Position numbers and translations under genes: made by a program
NCBI GenBank assembly: GCA_026874595.1
Contig: CM049313.1
Coordinates: forward strand, 77,696,659-77,760,658
Source of the DNA: Sipunculus nudus
Lineage: Eukaryota; Annelida; Sipuncula; Golfingiida; Sipunculidae
Reading direction: 5' to 3'
Length of the DNA: 64,000 bases
Part shown: positions 47,401 through 55,645 of the stretch, one piece after another
Layout of the letters: every line of letters starts with the position of its first letter
How positions within the stretch are numbered: the first letter of the stretch is position 1
Notes under the pieces: model-generated
What the model was told of the DNA's origin: nothing
Database searches by the model: none
The model's input: only the letters and a program-made list of their open reading frames with translations

Positions 47401-49052
47401 ATGTTAGGAAAAGAGTGATATGAATGTTGTTGATGTGATTAACATTGAGAATAATGTTATGAAATGAGTGATATAAATGTTGTTGATGTGGTCTACATTG
47501 AGGATATTGATAGGAAATGAGTGATATGAGTGTTGATGTGGTGTTTATTGAGGATTTTGTTTTACACAGAGGCCAGCAGTCTGTTGAGGGGAGAGGACTT
47601 GGGATTGAGCGTCCAGACTCTTTGAAGAAGGATGATGATGAATTTGATGCATTCAGGAAGCGGATGATGTTGGCTTACAGGTTCAGGCCAAATCCACTGG
47701 TAATGTCATTTCATGGCTTATTTATTCATTAGAAGTGCACCTCAGTGCCATGGCCAACCTTCAGTTGATTAGTCCAATGGCTCTTTATTTGACCACACAA
47801 AGGCAGGTGTATCTGATCTTTCCACTAAAGATTGTAGATGTTTCCTTTTAAAGTTAGAAAAAATTAAAAAGTTTTCTGCCATTGTGTGATTAAGGTACTC
47901 CAACAGTAATGTAAAAAATAAATAGGAATTTAAGACTTATATAGTGAATTATTATTATTATTATTATGGAAAAATATGAAAATGTTCCTATTTTGGGCTC
48001 TGCAGGTGTCTGGGGTTGACAGAGGTTTAATGTGCGCTAAGGTAATCTAAAGGAGTGTGTCTGAAGGTGGGATACTGGGACCCAGGGGATACTATGTTTT
48101 TAACCGGGTTCCACCACCACCGCCATCAACTGCCACCGCCACCTTCATTTTGTCCACTGGACAGATTTTTCAAAAACTTTGTACGATTATCAGTTCACAT
48201 GTGAACTGGTGCCTAAATATTTTGCGTTGGCCCTCTTACCTTTCCTCTGTCCAGTGTGTCCATCTGTGCGTATGTTTTGACACATTAACCCACATATCTT
48301 CGGACTTGTTTGACCAATCAGGCTAAAAATTTTGCACAAATGTAGATCTTTAAAGATAGCTTTCTAATTACATAAAAAATGGTAGCGCCACCTGCAACCA
48401 TTTTGCATAGCGTCCATCTGTTCATCTGCCTTGGGATAAAATCACTAGTATCTCTGTATTGGTTGGACTTATCCACCTGAAATTTTGCATGTGTATTTAT
48501 CCTGGATAGCTTTCTTGAATTTTTAGCAGGTGGTGCCACCTTCATTCACCTTCAGGCTGCAGACATTCAGACTCGTATTTCAGGACTGGTTTAACGTATC
48601 CTCCTGAAATTTTGCATGTTTTTAGATCTCACATAGCTCTTTATTGTACACAAAACTGGTGGTGGCACCTGCAACCATTTTTGCACAGTGTCCGTTTGTT
48701 TGTCTGCCGTGGGATTAAATCACTCATATTTGGCAGTGGTTTGACTTATCTGCCTAAAATTTTGCATGTATATACATCTTGGATAGCTTTCTCAATTTTG
48801 TGGCAGGTGGCGCCACCTACATACACTTTTTTGGCTGCAGACATCCATGCTTATATGCAACACACCTAACTCTATTTCCCCTTGCCACCCAATCCATGCC
48901 TCACTTCACCTGTCCCACTCTGATATTGGCGGATACATGGTAGTCGCTTATCGACTACCCATATTCTAGTTATTATTCCATTTTCAGTATGTGTGTTTAC
49001 TGAACACTATCTATTTCCATTGCAGAACAATCCCAGAAGACCATATTACTAA
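23262..49052 (+). CDS. SUGP1: SUGP1 orthologue (SURP and G-patch domain splicing factor), 14 coding exons
   Basis: Human SUGP1 is a spliceosomal protein that works with SF3B1 at branch-site recognition and recruits the helicase DHX15 through its G-patch. Exons: 23262-23467, 24486-24727, 25186-26790, 28058-28115, 30529-30656, 31586-31709, 32233-32351, 32906-33190, 34966-35075, 36423-36597, 39919-40016, 40618-40772, 47570-47699, 49026-49052. All introns are GT-AG and phases join without a break, giving 1153 residues against about 645 in human. Order: N-terminal QKKREIE coiled region (1-50), NDGSF motif (about 135), Pro-rich exon (150-685), SURP (756-808), basic UHM-ligand-like motif KRRSRW (W844), YDSDED/GTWEH region (about 995-1012), [22 protein letters not shown]-patch (about 1072-1125), and [16 protein letters not shown] with a terminal NNPRRPYY. 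Odd points: the 535-codon Pro-rich exon, one SURP rather than two, and a minisatellite intron inside the G-patch. Confidence 0.95.
23468..24485 (+). other. SUGP1 intron 1
   Basis: Contains a diverged copy (about 23990-24350) of a dispersed repeat with CCATCTGTCCG and TTTTGGCATACTGTTAGATGT, and a 14-base G run at 24401-24414. Confidence 0.75.
24486..24727 (+). CDS. SUGP1: SUGP1 coding exon 2
   Basis: Encodes residues 69-150 and ends in phase 1 before GTATGT. It is Arg/Gly/Lys-rich and ends with [17 protein letters not shown], matching the conserved NDGSF-x3-F-x-KLQ motif. Confidence 0.9.
25186..26790 (+). CDS. SUGP1: SUGP1 coding exon 3 (535-codon Pro-rich exon)
   Basis: The exon is 1605 nt with phase 1 at both ends, so skipping it keeps the frame. 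After a polar, Gln/Asp-rich start it encodes about 480 residues of Pro/Gly/Gln/Val-rich low-complexity sequence with many PPPG, GPPP and PPQ motifs, then an acidic tail. VKQEPVEGE near the end fits a SUMO-acceptor consensus. Nothing comparable is known to me in vertebrate SUGP1. The frame is open throughout and the exon sits between good splice sites, so it looks genuinely coding. Confidence 0.88.
27430..27541. repeat. 56-bp tandem duplication in intron 3
   Basis: Two near-identical copies of a unit containing TTTAATTTAGTGAAG and CAGATCTATGTGTGTGTGTC. Confidence 0.85.
27570..27599. repeat. dispersed hairpin repeat (AGCTCAGCTG family)
   Basis: A near-perfect palindrome with a 12-bp stem. The same hairpin, followed by CCATTGT and CCGTCCGTCTG sequence, occurs at 53537 (same strand) and at 58273, 61668 and 62380 (inverted). 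Confidence 0.7.
28058..28115 (+). CDS. SUGP1: SUGP1 coding exon 4
   Basis: 58 nt encoding residues 685-704 ([20 protein letters not shown]); ends in phase 2 before GTAAGT. VKEE is a second SUMO-consensus-like site. Confidence 0.85.
28310..30037. mobile_element. pogo/Tigger-like non-autonomous TIR element in intron 4
   Basis: The ends are inverted: CACCAGAACCTG on the left and CAGGTTCTGCTG on the right, each flanked by TA (28308-28309 and 30038-30039). Subterminal sequence repeats TGAGTGGACACCTG-like motifs. The interior has a diverged direct duplication of about 270 bp (near 28850-29065 and 29120-29350, sharing GCCATATTGAATGTCC). CAG-type ends with TA duplication fit pogo-like Tc1/mariner elements. 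No transposase frame is seen. Confidence 0.7.
30529..30656 (+). CDS. SUGP1: SUGP1 coding exon 5
   Basis: Encodes residues 704-747, Pro-rich then acidic ([13 protein letters not shown]). It leads into the VSPPED that precedes the SURP domain. Confidence 0.88.
30657..31585 (+). other. SUGP1 intron 5, no feature seen
   Basis: AT-rich intron of 929 bp. It was read for a second SURP exon and none was found. Confidence 0.7.
31586..31709 (+). CDS. SUGP1: SUGP1 coding exon 6 (SURP, first part)
   Basis: Encodes residues 747-788. [16 protein letters not shown] and QENAAF are SURP hallmarks. It ends within the Trp codon W788. Confidence 0.93.
32233..32351 (+). CDS. SUGP1: SUGP1 coding exon 7 (SURP, second part)
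   Basis: Encodes residues 788-828. [22 protein letters not shown] completes the SURP fold; an acidic linker follows. Confidence 0.93.
32906..33190 (+). CDS. SUGP1: SUGP1 coding exon 8 (UHM-ligand-like motif and Pro repeats)
   Basis: Encodes residues 828-923. [17 protein letters not shown] matches the basic-then-Trp ULM that binds U2AF-homology motifs in human SUGP1 and SF1; W844 is the key residue. It also resembles a nuclear localisation signal. Repeats such as [16 protein letters not shown] follow. The exon is phase 1 at both ends. Its donor GTAGGT lies in a degenerate tandem repeat. Confidence 0.92.
33181..33490. repeat. degenerate tandem repeat starting at the exon 8 donor
   Basis: Eight or nine degenerate units of about 30-37 bp, consensus near AATATCAATAGGTTAATTCTACTACTG. 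The first unit spans the exon-intron junction. One unit repeats the donor (GTAGGT at 33345-33350), and a related unit further on has GTAAGT (33966-33971). Confidence 0.75.
34966..35075 (+). CDS. SUGP1: SUGP1 coding exon 9
   Basis: Encodes residues 923-959. [14 protein letters not shown] matches the conserved helix of SUGP1; ends in phase 0. Confidence 0.92.
35380..36160. repeat. tandem module in intron 9 with DR1-type hexamers
   Basis: About five diverged units of roughly 150 bp share AATATCTTGCCTAAGTTCGATTT-like text. Three carry exact AGGTCAGAGGTCA (35525-35537, 35673-35685, 35983-35995). Confidence 0.75.
36423..36597 (+). CDS. SUGP1: SUGP1 coding exon 10
   Basis: Encodes residues 960-1018: [15 protein letters not shown] helix, then [19 protein letters not shown], matching the YDSDEE and GTWEH motifs of the family. 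Ends in phase 1. Confidence 0.94.
37080..38330. repeat. three diverged copies of a module in intron 10
   Basis: Copies near 37140, 37735 and 38060 share CTGTGAGCATTATAAGT, ATGGGTTATGGGATGAT and ATGACCTTTCCTATGAGAGTGG-like text. The first is split by a SINE. Confidence 0.7.
37262..37524 (-). mobile_element. tRNA-derived SINE with 12-bp target duplication
   Basis: CTATGAGAGTGG flanks both ends exactly (37250-37261 and 37525-37536). On the minus strand the 5' part reads CCACGGCGTAATGGTAAAGG (A-box region), then GAGGTCGTGAGTTAAAATCC (B-box region), as in tRNA-derived SINEs. A central part with CTGTCCACCCAGCGGTA follows. It ends in a short ATCTTA-like tail instead of long poly-A. An open frame through it (37188-37547 +) is not a gene. 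Confidence 0.82.
38368..39641. mobile_element. element with perfect terminal hairpin and 180-bp tandem array
   Basis: It starts with a perfect 13-bp hairpin (38368-38396: ATGCCCCAGCCAC, 3-nt loop, complement), then CCGTCC-rich text. Six units of about 180 bp follow, beginning ACGGACTTTTTTTCGCAATG (38471, 38651, 38831, 39073, 39253, 39431). The third unit has a 62-bp partial duplication. The right end is unique and stops at CTAG next to T. A core array with unique ends resembles bivalve pearl/CvA-type or Helitron-like non-autonomous elements; that assignment is inference. Confidence 0.6.
39919..40016 (+). CDS. SUGP1: SUGP1 coding exon 11
   Basis: Encodes residues 1018-1050. [20 protein letters not shown] is a nearly invariant SUGP1 block. 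Ends in phase 0 before GTAAGT. Confidence 0.96.
40618..40772 (+). CDS. SUGP1: SUGP1 coding exon 12 (G-patch, first part)
   Basis: Encodes residues 1051-1102. [18 protein letters not shown], then G-patch [20 protein letters not shown] with its conserved glycines. Ends in phase 2 inside the K1102 codon, before GTGAGT. Confidence 0.96.
41364..47560. repeat. 53-bp minisatellite, about 117 copies, filling SUGP1 intron 12
   Basis: The unit runs from GAAATGAGTGATATGAATG to GAGGATATTGTTAT. Main variants differ at the centre: GATGTGATTAAC, GATATGATGTAC or GATGTGATGTAC. In many stretches the first two alternate, giving a 106-bp higher-order repeat. The + strand (the sense strand of SUGP1) has only one C per 53 bases in the commonest unit, so the intron RNA is almost C-free for 6.2 kb. 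Degeneration rises at the right end (GGATGTGG, GATAGG variants), where the last unit runs into the exon 13 acceptor. The many 66-residue minus-strand frames are artefacts of a period not divisible by three. Confidence 0.97.
47570..47699 (+). CDS. SUGP1: SUGP1 coding exon 13 (G-patch, second part)
   Basis: Encodes residues 1102-1145: [12 protein letters not shown] completes the G-patch, and [19 protein letters not shown] is the conserved C-terminal block. The acceptor TTTTACACAG follows directly on the minisatellite. Ends in phase 0. Confidence 0.96.
48060..48969 (+). mobile_element. Helitron-like non-autonomous element, copy 2, in intron 13
   Basis: Same module order as 21830-23003, with GGTGGCGCCACCT and TTTGACCAATCAGG-like text. 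It ends in hairpin TAGTCG-CTTAT-CGACTA (48941-48957), 8 bp, then CTAG next to T. Same orientation as copy 1. Confidence 0.55.
49026..49052 (+). CDS. SUGP1: SUGP1 coding exon 14 (C-terminus and stop)
   Basis: Nine codons after TGCAG encode NNPRRPYY and TAA, the same C-terminus as human SUGP1, confirming the gene end. Confidence 0.95.
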   Translation, partial: NNPRRPYY

Positions 49053-50744
49053 GAAGAGCTGCCAGCTGTAGTCTGATATAATTTATAAGCAACATTCATA
49101 AAGAAGAGCTGAGAGTTGTATTCATTTGTTTGAAGCTTTCACAAAGTTATAAAAACTTGCTTTGTGTGCCAGTGGATCAGTGCAAATGCAATAATTGTGC
49201 TCAATATTATATTACACAAGCACTAGCATCATATGCAGGAACTGACAGGAAGAAAACTGCATGGAATTATAGCTTAACCTGAGCAAGACTGTATCATATA
49301 TGTCATATATAACAGCACATAATATATCTTAAAAAGGGTTTAATGACATACACAGTTTATATCAGTTGTAAATTTGCATATTCAGTATTCTGTTTACTAG
49401 TTTTCTTAGTTTTCACAATTTTCATGTTCATGTATTTTTATTGTCTGTGGGGTGGTATGGTTCTGGTATGAATGATACTTTAGCTGAAATGGCAATAACT
49501 GCAGCAACAGCTTTGCTACAAAGTCTGCACAATAAAAATGTTACATTACTAGCCATCAGCAATGTCTTTGTTGAGTATGCGTTCTTGCTGATTGTCTCCC
49601 ATATTGTTAATCTGTTGAGTCTCCTTAATAGAAGAAAGGACTGGTCCTCACAGAGAAAGGCTCACTGCTGTATTGGTGATGTGCTGCTGAGCTGCTGATT
49701 TTGACCTTGAATCCTATGAGGTCATGGTATAGCTTGTCACAGAAATATATCATCTTGATTCAGGTCGATGGAGCATTAAGTATTTGACCTTTATGTAGGT
49801 GAATGTTGATCATCACTTGCGCTCGGTCAATTGACACAAGTAAGTGTCAGTGCTCCTTTGCCAGATGTGTACCTGACACAAAGTCCCTAGACCTAGCTTA
49901 AGCTGAACATCCCCTTGCAATATAGCACAGCCCCTAAACTTAGACAACTGGTGATGAACACCCCTTCTGATGACATATGGGGACTGTAAAGAAACATCAG
50001 TAGTGCATACAGAATACATAACTCTGTAGGCATTTATACTCTGTAGGCATTTTTATTGGACTAGTAAGCCTACTGCAGTCTTGACACATATACATGTTAC
50101 TGCATTGCATGGCCAACCAACCATCCTACTGATCAATAATAGTGGTAAACAGCCAGTAATCATAATTGGGCAAAATGGCATAAGCACAAGTGACCCATGG
50201 GTCATGAAACTCCGCTGAATTATATACTTGTATGCAAGGTGATTTACCAAGGACGTAAAAGGATATTATGAAAAAAGTTTCTACATCAAGCTGTTAATAA
50301 TGATAATAACTGGCCAGCCATGATATTGTAAAAGGAACTTTGAACAATGGGTAACATGACTCCCAGAGTGATCAAAATCATGCATCTTATTCTAAAAATC
50401 AGACATTATTCTACATCCAGCTGCAACCATTGTGCCCATCTGAAAATAAAGAGTGTAGACATAGATTACAGTGAAATTATTTCTGGTTTCCAAGAAATTT
50501 TTACAGGAAACTCCCTGGAGATTAATAAAACAAGTAAATTCAAGGAATTAATGTCCTACGCAATGGGCTATTGTTGTCTTTCATGCTTGATTAGCAACAC
50601 AAATTATGACGTGGAGAAAATCTTGAGGGCACATGAAAACTTAAACAGGTGCACTATGACATGTGGAGACATCTGTAGGTGACCATAAAAACTGAAACAT
50701 TGAAAAATTTGACCAAAATTTGATAATTTGATTTTGAGCTTGAG
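49053..50744. other. SUGP1 3' UTR and downstream intergenic sequence
   Basis: The first 500 bp are probably 3' UTR. From about 49700 no gene is seen. The frame at 50347-50682 overlaps a diverged copy of a dispersed repeat (TGGTTTCCAAGAAATTTTTAC region) and is not called. Confidence 0.55.
49531..49536 (+). terminator. candidate SUGP1 polyadenylation signal
   Basis: AATAAA about 480 bp after the stop codon, with GT-rich sequence downstream. It would give a 3' UTR of about 500 nt; other signals could be used. Confidence 0.45.
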
Positions 50745-52610
50745 AGAATTGTTTTTTCAGATAGAAAATCCAAAACCAGTCCCTACCTAGGTATGCATGA
50801 GAGCAATCACTGACCAAAATTGAATGAAATCTCATGATATTTAGGAAAGATGTCCCATGGAAACAAAAAACCTGACAGACAGACAGGCAGAGTGTTAGAC
50901 AGACAGAAGCAAGACGCTCCAAAACCAATTCCAACCAAGGTAAGCAATAGAGCTATCACTGACTGAAATTTGAATTTAATCGGATAATATTTACAAAAGT
51001 TATCGCACTGAAACATAAACCTGACAGAGGGACAGACAAAGTGACAGATAGAAGCCAGACTTTTCATTTCTTATCCCAACCAAGGTAAGCATGAGAGCAA
51101 TCATTGTTCCAAATTTGAATGAAATCTGATAAATTTAAGAAAAGTTATCGCATAGAAACAAAAAAGTGACGGACAGACAGAAAAAGTGACAGATAGAAGC
51201 CAGACTCTCCATTTCAAATCCCAACCAAGGTAAGCATGAGAGCAATCGTTGTTCCAAATTTGAATGAAATCTGATAAATTTTAGAAAAGTTATCGCATAG
51301 AAACAAAAAATGACGGACAGACAGAAAAAGTGACAGATAGAATCCAGACTCTCCATTTCTAATCCCAACCAAGGTAAGCATGAGAGCAATCATTGTTCAA
51401 AATTTGAATGAAATCTGATAAATTTTAGAAAAGTTATCGCATAGAAACAAAAAATGACGGACAGACAGAAAAAGTGACAGATAGAATCCAGACTCTCCAT
51501 TTCTTATCCCAACCAAGGTAAGCATGAGAGCAATCATTGTTCCAAATTGAATGAAATCTGATAAATTTTAGAAAAGTTATCGCATAGAAACAAAAAAGTG
51601 ATGGACAGACAGAAAAAGTGACAGATGCCAGACTCTCCATTTCTAATCCCAACCAAGGTAAGCATGAGAGCAATCATTGTTCAAAATTTGAATGATATCA
51701 GATAAATTTTAGAAAAGTTATCAAATAGAAAAAAAAAAACTGACAAAGTGACAGATAGAAGCCAGACTCTCCATTTCTAATCCCAACCAAGGTAAGCATG
51801 AGAGCAATCATTGTTCAAAATTTGAATGATATCAGATAAATTTTAGAAAAGTTATCAAATAGAAAAAAAAAAACTGACAAAGTGACAGATAGAAGCCAGA
51901 CTCTCCATTTCTAATCCAAGCCAAGGTAAGCATGAGAGCAATCATTGTTCCAAATTTGAATAAAATCAGATAAATTTTATAAAAGTTATCACATAGAAAC
52001 AAAAAACTGACGGAGTGACAGACAGACAAAGTGACAGATCAAAGCCAGACTCTCCATTTCTAATCCCAACCAAGGTAAGCATGAGAGCAATCACTGATCC
52101 AAATTTAAATGAAATGAGATATAATTAATGAAAGTTATTGCACGGTAACAAAAACTGACAGACAGACAAACTAAGTGACAGACAGACAGAAGCCAGACAC
52201 TCCAAAACCAATCCAAACCAAGGTAAGCATGAGAGCAATCACTGATCCAAATTTGAATCAAATCAGATAAATTTTAGAAAAGTTTTTGCATAGAAAATTA
52301 ACTGACGGACAGACAAAGTGACAGACAGACAGAAGCCCAATACTCTAAAACCCAATCCCAACCAAGGTAAGTATGAGAGCAATCACTGATCCAAATTTGA
52401 ATGGAATCTGAATAAAATTTGGAAAAGTTATCGCACAGAAATGAAAACCTGACAGACAGCCAGACGGACAAAAGCCAGACACTCCAAAACTAATCCCAAC
52501 CGAGGTATGCATGAGAGCAATCACTGACCCAAATTTGAATGAAATCGGATAAAATTTAGGAAATTTAAAAGATATGTAAAAAACGGATGGATGGACAGAC
52601 AGACGGACAA
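50745..52610. repeat. tandem array, about 13 units of 133-153 bp
   Basis: Units share CCCAACCAAGGTAAGCATGAG, GAGCAATCA, ATTTGAATGAAATC and GACAGACAGA-like text. AAGGTAAGC recurs at nearly every unit, for example near 51083, 51228, 51373, 51518 and 51656. No coding signal is seen. Confidence 0.88.
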
Positions 52611-52659
52611 ACCCAAATCAATGTCCCCCCGCATCAGCGAAGTAGGGGACAATTAGAAA

Positions 52660-53534
52660 TTTCTAGGTCCAACTAACCAATCATACAAAAAGTCATGTAA
52701 GATGTTCTTTCACATATCTTGCAGCATAGCTTGTAGGATATGGGTCACTGAGACCTAAATTTGGGTTTTCAAGGATATTTTTCACAGACCTCCCAGAATG
52801 TCAAGTTAGAAGATTCCAGGTCCAACATTTATGATTTGTGCTCTGTTAACGGACAACCACTTCTGGGGAGGTCTCATGAAAAAAAGAGGAAGAAAATTCG
52901 AAATTTGAAAAAATTCAGATGGCACTTAGTCTGCAGGAACTGAAGAAACATTCCATTATCAATTAGTTTGCAAAGATCATGGGGAGCAATGCATTAATTA
53001 TTCAGATACTTGATCTTTTGTATAAAATTTTTAATTATTCTTGGAGGCACAAAGGCCCCATAGCCCAGGGGATATGGGTAACAGAGACCTAATTTCAGGT
53101 TTCCAAGGAGACTTTTTCATGGACCTCCCTGGAGGTTTACTTAGATGACCACTTCTGTTGAGGTCTCAAAATTAGAGGAAGAATATGTAAAAAAAAATTG
53201 AAAAAATTCAGAAGGCACCTCCAGTCTGCAGGAACTAATGAAACATTTCATAATCAATTAGCATGCAAAAATCATGGTGAGCAATGCATTAGTTATTGAC
53301 ATACTGGAACTTTTATATCAAATATTTAGCAAACCTGTGTGCTTATGTGATGGTGAGGCGTCAGCTGCGTCTGGCGGTTAATCCATACTATATCGAAAAC
53401 TGTAGGAGCTATAGCCAAAAATTAGTCATCTAAAAAACTCTTATGGGATTAAGCTTATTTCTTGGCTAACTGCATTTCTTAGATCTATTTGGAAAAAGCT
53501 AACAATGATTCCAGAGACCAGCTCTTTCAAGTTT
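52660..53534. repeat. two copies of a dispersed 340-bp module
   Basis: Shares TTTCAAGGA-like, GACCTCCC, GATTTGTGCCCTGTTAAC-like and CAGTCTGCAGGAACTGATG text with copies near 55660-55960, 58100-58640, 61690-62330 and (inverted) 62800-63420. Confidence 0.7.
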
Positions 53535-53536
53535 TT

Positions 53537-53724
53537 AGCTCAGCTGACTATAAGTCATCTGAGCTATAGTCGTGGTCCATTGTTCGTCGTCCGTCCGTCT
53601 GTCTGTCCGTCCGTAAGACGCATGTTTCGACACCATTGAACCTAAGAATCTGAAATTCGGCATACTGTTAGATGTCCCCAAAATTTCCTACCAAACCGAA
53701 AACACTCCCCCCCCCCCCCCCCCC
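53537..53724 (+). repeat. dispersed hairpin repeat ending in poly-C
   Basis: Begins with the AGCTCAGCTGACT hairpin (53537-53565), then CCGTCCGTCTGTCTG-type text and CGGCATACTGTTAGATGTCCC, ending in 18 C (53707-53724). Confidence 0.7.
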
Positions 53725-53759
53725 ATGAATATATAAATATACATTTGTATGCATGAAGT

Positions 53760-55087
53760 GGTGTTATATGACAAGATTGAGATTTATGATGATGCAATTT
53801 AGAATTATGAATCAACTTTCATATTCAGAAATATATGTTATATTGGAAATGTATAGAAATTAAACTTAAAATAAAAAAATGAGGATCTAAAACAAACGTG
53901 TTTATTATTTTCCAGCCCTGCAGAATTGGGGATCAGGCTTTGTTTGCCCTGAATGTATATGCAAAAGTGTTGTTAATCCCACCATCCCCCCGCCCCCCCT
54001 CCCCCCCCCCCCCAGCTGTCACTGATCAATTGCACCTTGTGCACTGGGACATTAGTTTTTATTGCAAATGTGTACAATTTTTTTTTTAATTTGAAAAATA
54101 ATTGGATTAGAAAAAATTAAGATCTAATTGAAACATTCTTGCCTCAGGAGAATGGAACATAAACTGATCAGCTCTGTCTGTCCATCATCTCTCCATTATC
54201 TTTAAATATATATATTAATTATGAAATTTTTCCTTTATGCACTGTTGAAAAAACTTTCATATGCTGTATGTGTATGGATTTAAGCTATTAAAGTATGAAA
54301 TTTGAAAGCAACTTATATATTCAGATGTGTAATATTGCAGATGAAAAACTATAAAATATTAAAATATATTATCAGCTTTGTTTGTCTAACAGTCTGTCTG
54401 TCATTTTATAAATATTATGTAATTGTGAATAAACTATTTTATCCTGTAAGTATTGTTGAATTAAGTGAAAATCCTATATGTATATACACTATATTAATAC
54501 AGAGATGTTGTAACTCCCATCATTCCAGCCCCCCCCCCCCCCCCCCACCACCAAGTTCTTGCTACTGGGTATACTGGGGACATCAGTTTTAGTTCAACTG
54601 TATACATTTTATAAAATAAAAAAATACATATATTTAATAATATATATTGAACTGTCAACAATTTATCAAAAAGCCAGCCAATGATCATGGTTATAATATC
54701 TTATGTTCACAAACTGCTCACATGCTTCAATTTTGACATTAGAGAATGCATGGTTTGGTCCCAAAATATTATTTTCAACAATTTCTTACTCATTAATACA
54801 AACCAATCATGTCAACCAGCCATAGCCTATATAACCTTTTCCTCTTAGACTTGATCTCCATTTGATATTATTTTAGATTTTTACCTTCAAGGTCAACTTC
54901 AGCTGGGCACAGTGACCCATATTTATAGCACCATGTCTTGAATGTTTACAGGAAGTCATTGGTTAACGATGTGCTTGGCTGTTACATAACACCTTCACCA
55001 CTTGCCTACTGCTTCTGTGTCTGGCAGTAATTACCAGAGAGCCTTTCTCCTCTCTCTTTTTCCCTTTCTCTCTTTCTCTGGCAGTCT

Positions 55088-55165
<78 letters not shown>

Positions 55166-55645
55166 ATGCAACTGAAATATTCACATATATATGTTATACT
55201 CTAAATGTATAATTACATTTTCAAACCTGAAAAAAATGATGTTATAAAAAAAGGAATTTATGTAAAAATTGTTCATAATTTCCTGGCTCAGAAGAATGGG
55301 AATTAAAATGATTTGCTTTGTTTCTCTAGTTCTGCCTGTTTTAAATATTTAATAATTATGAATAAACTTTTTTCCTGTAAGCACTGTTTAATTAAATTTC
55401 ATATCCTGTATGTATATGCAAGGGTATTGTAACTCCAACCATCCCCTTTCCCCACCCTACTAAGTCCTTGCTCCTTCGCACTGTCAACAATAGTGCTATT
55501 GCTATAGCATAAAATTTAATAATTTGAAGAAAATATACACAGAGAGACAGAGGCGTTGTAACTCCCATCATACCCCCCCCCCCCCCATCAAGTCCTTCCG
55601 CCTGTGGAGTGGGGACTTTATAGCAAATGAATACAAATCATAAAA
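53760..55645. repeat. diverged tandem copies of a module with C-run cores
   Basis: Three or four copies share TGAATAAACT-x-TTTTCCTGTAAG, CATATCCTGTATGTATATG-like text, a TGTTGTAACTCCCATCAT-like stretch and a run of C (about 53985, 54529, 55450, 55573). A TC then TA microsatellite interrupts (55090-55160). Confidence 0.65.
55090..55160. repeat. compound TC/TA microsatellite
   Basis: About 22 TC units followed by about 14 TA units. Confidence 0.9.

Noticed and set aside
41364..47560. CRISPR-like array
   Set aside because: Units are contiguous 53-bp tandem repeats without unique spacers, in a eukaryotic intron.
50347..50682. Cys-containing 111-codon frame
   Set aside because: Overlaps a diverged copy of a dispersed 340-bp module; no domain seen.
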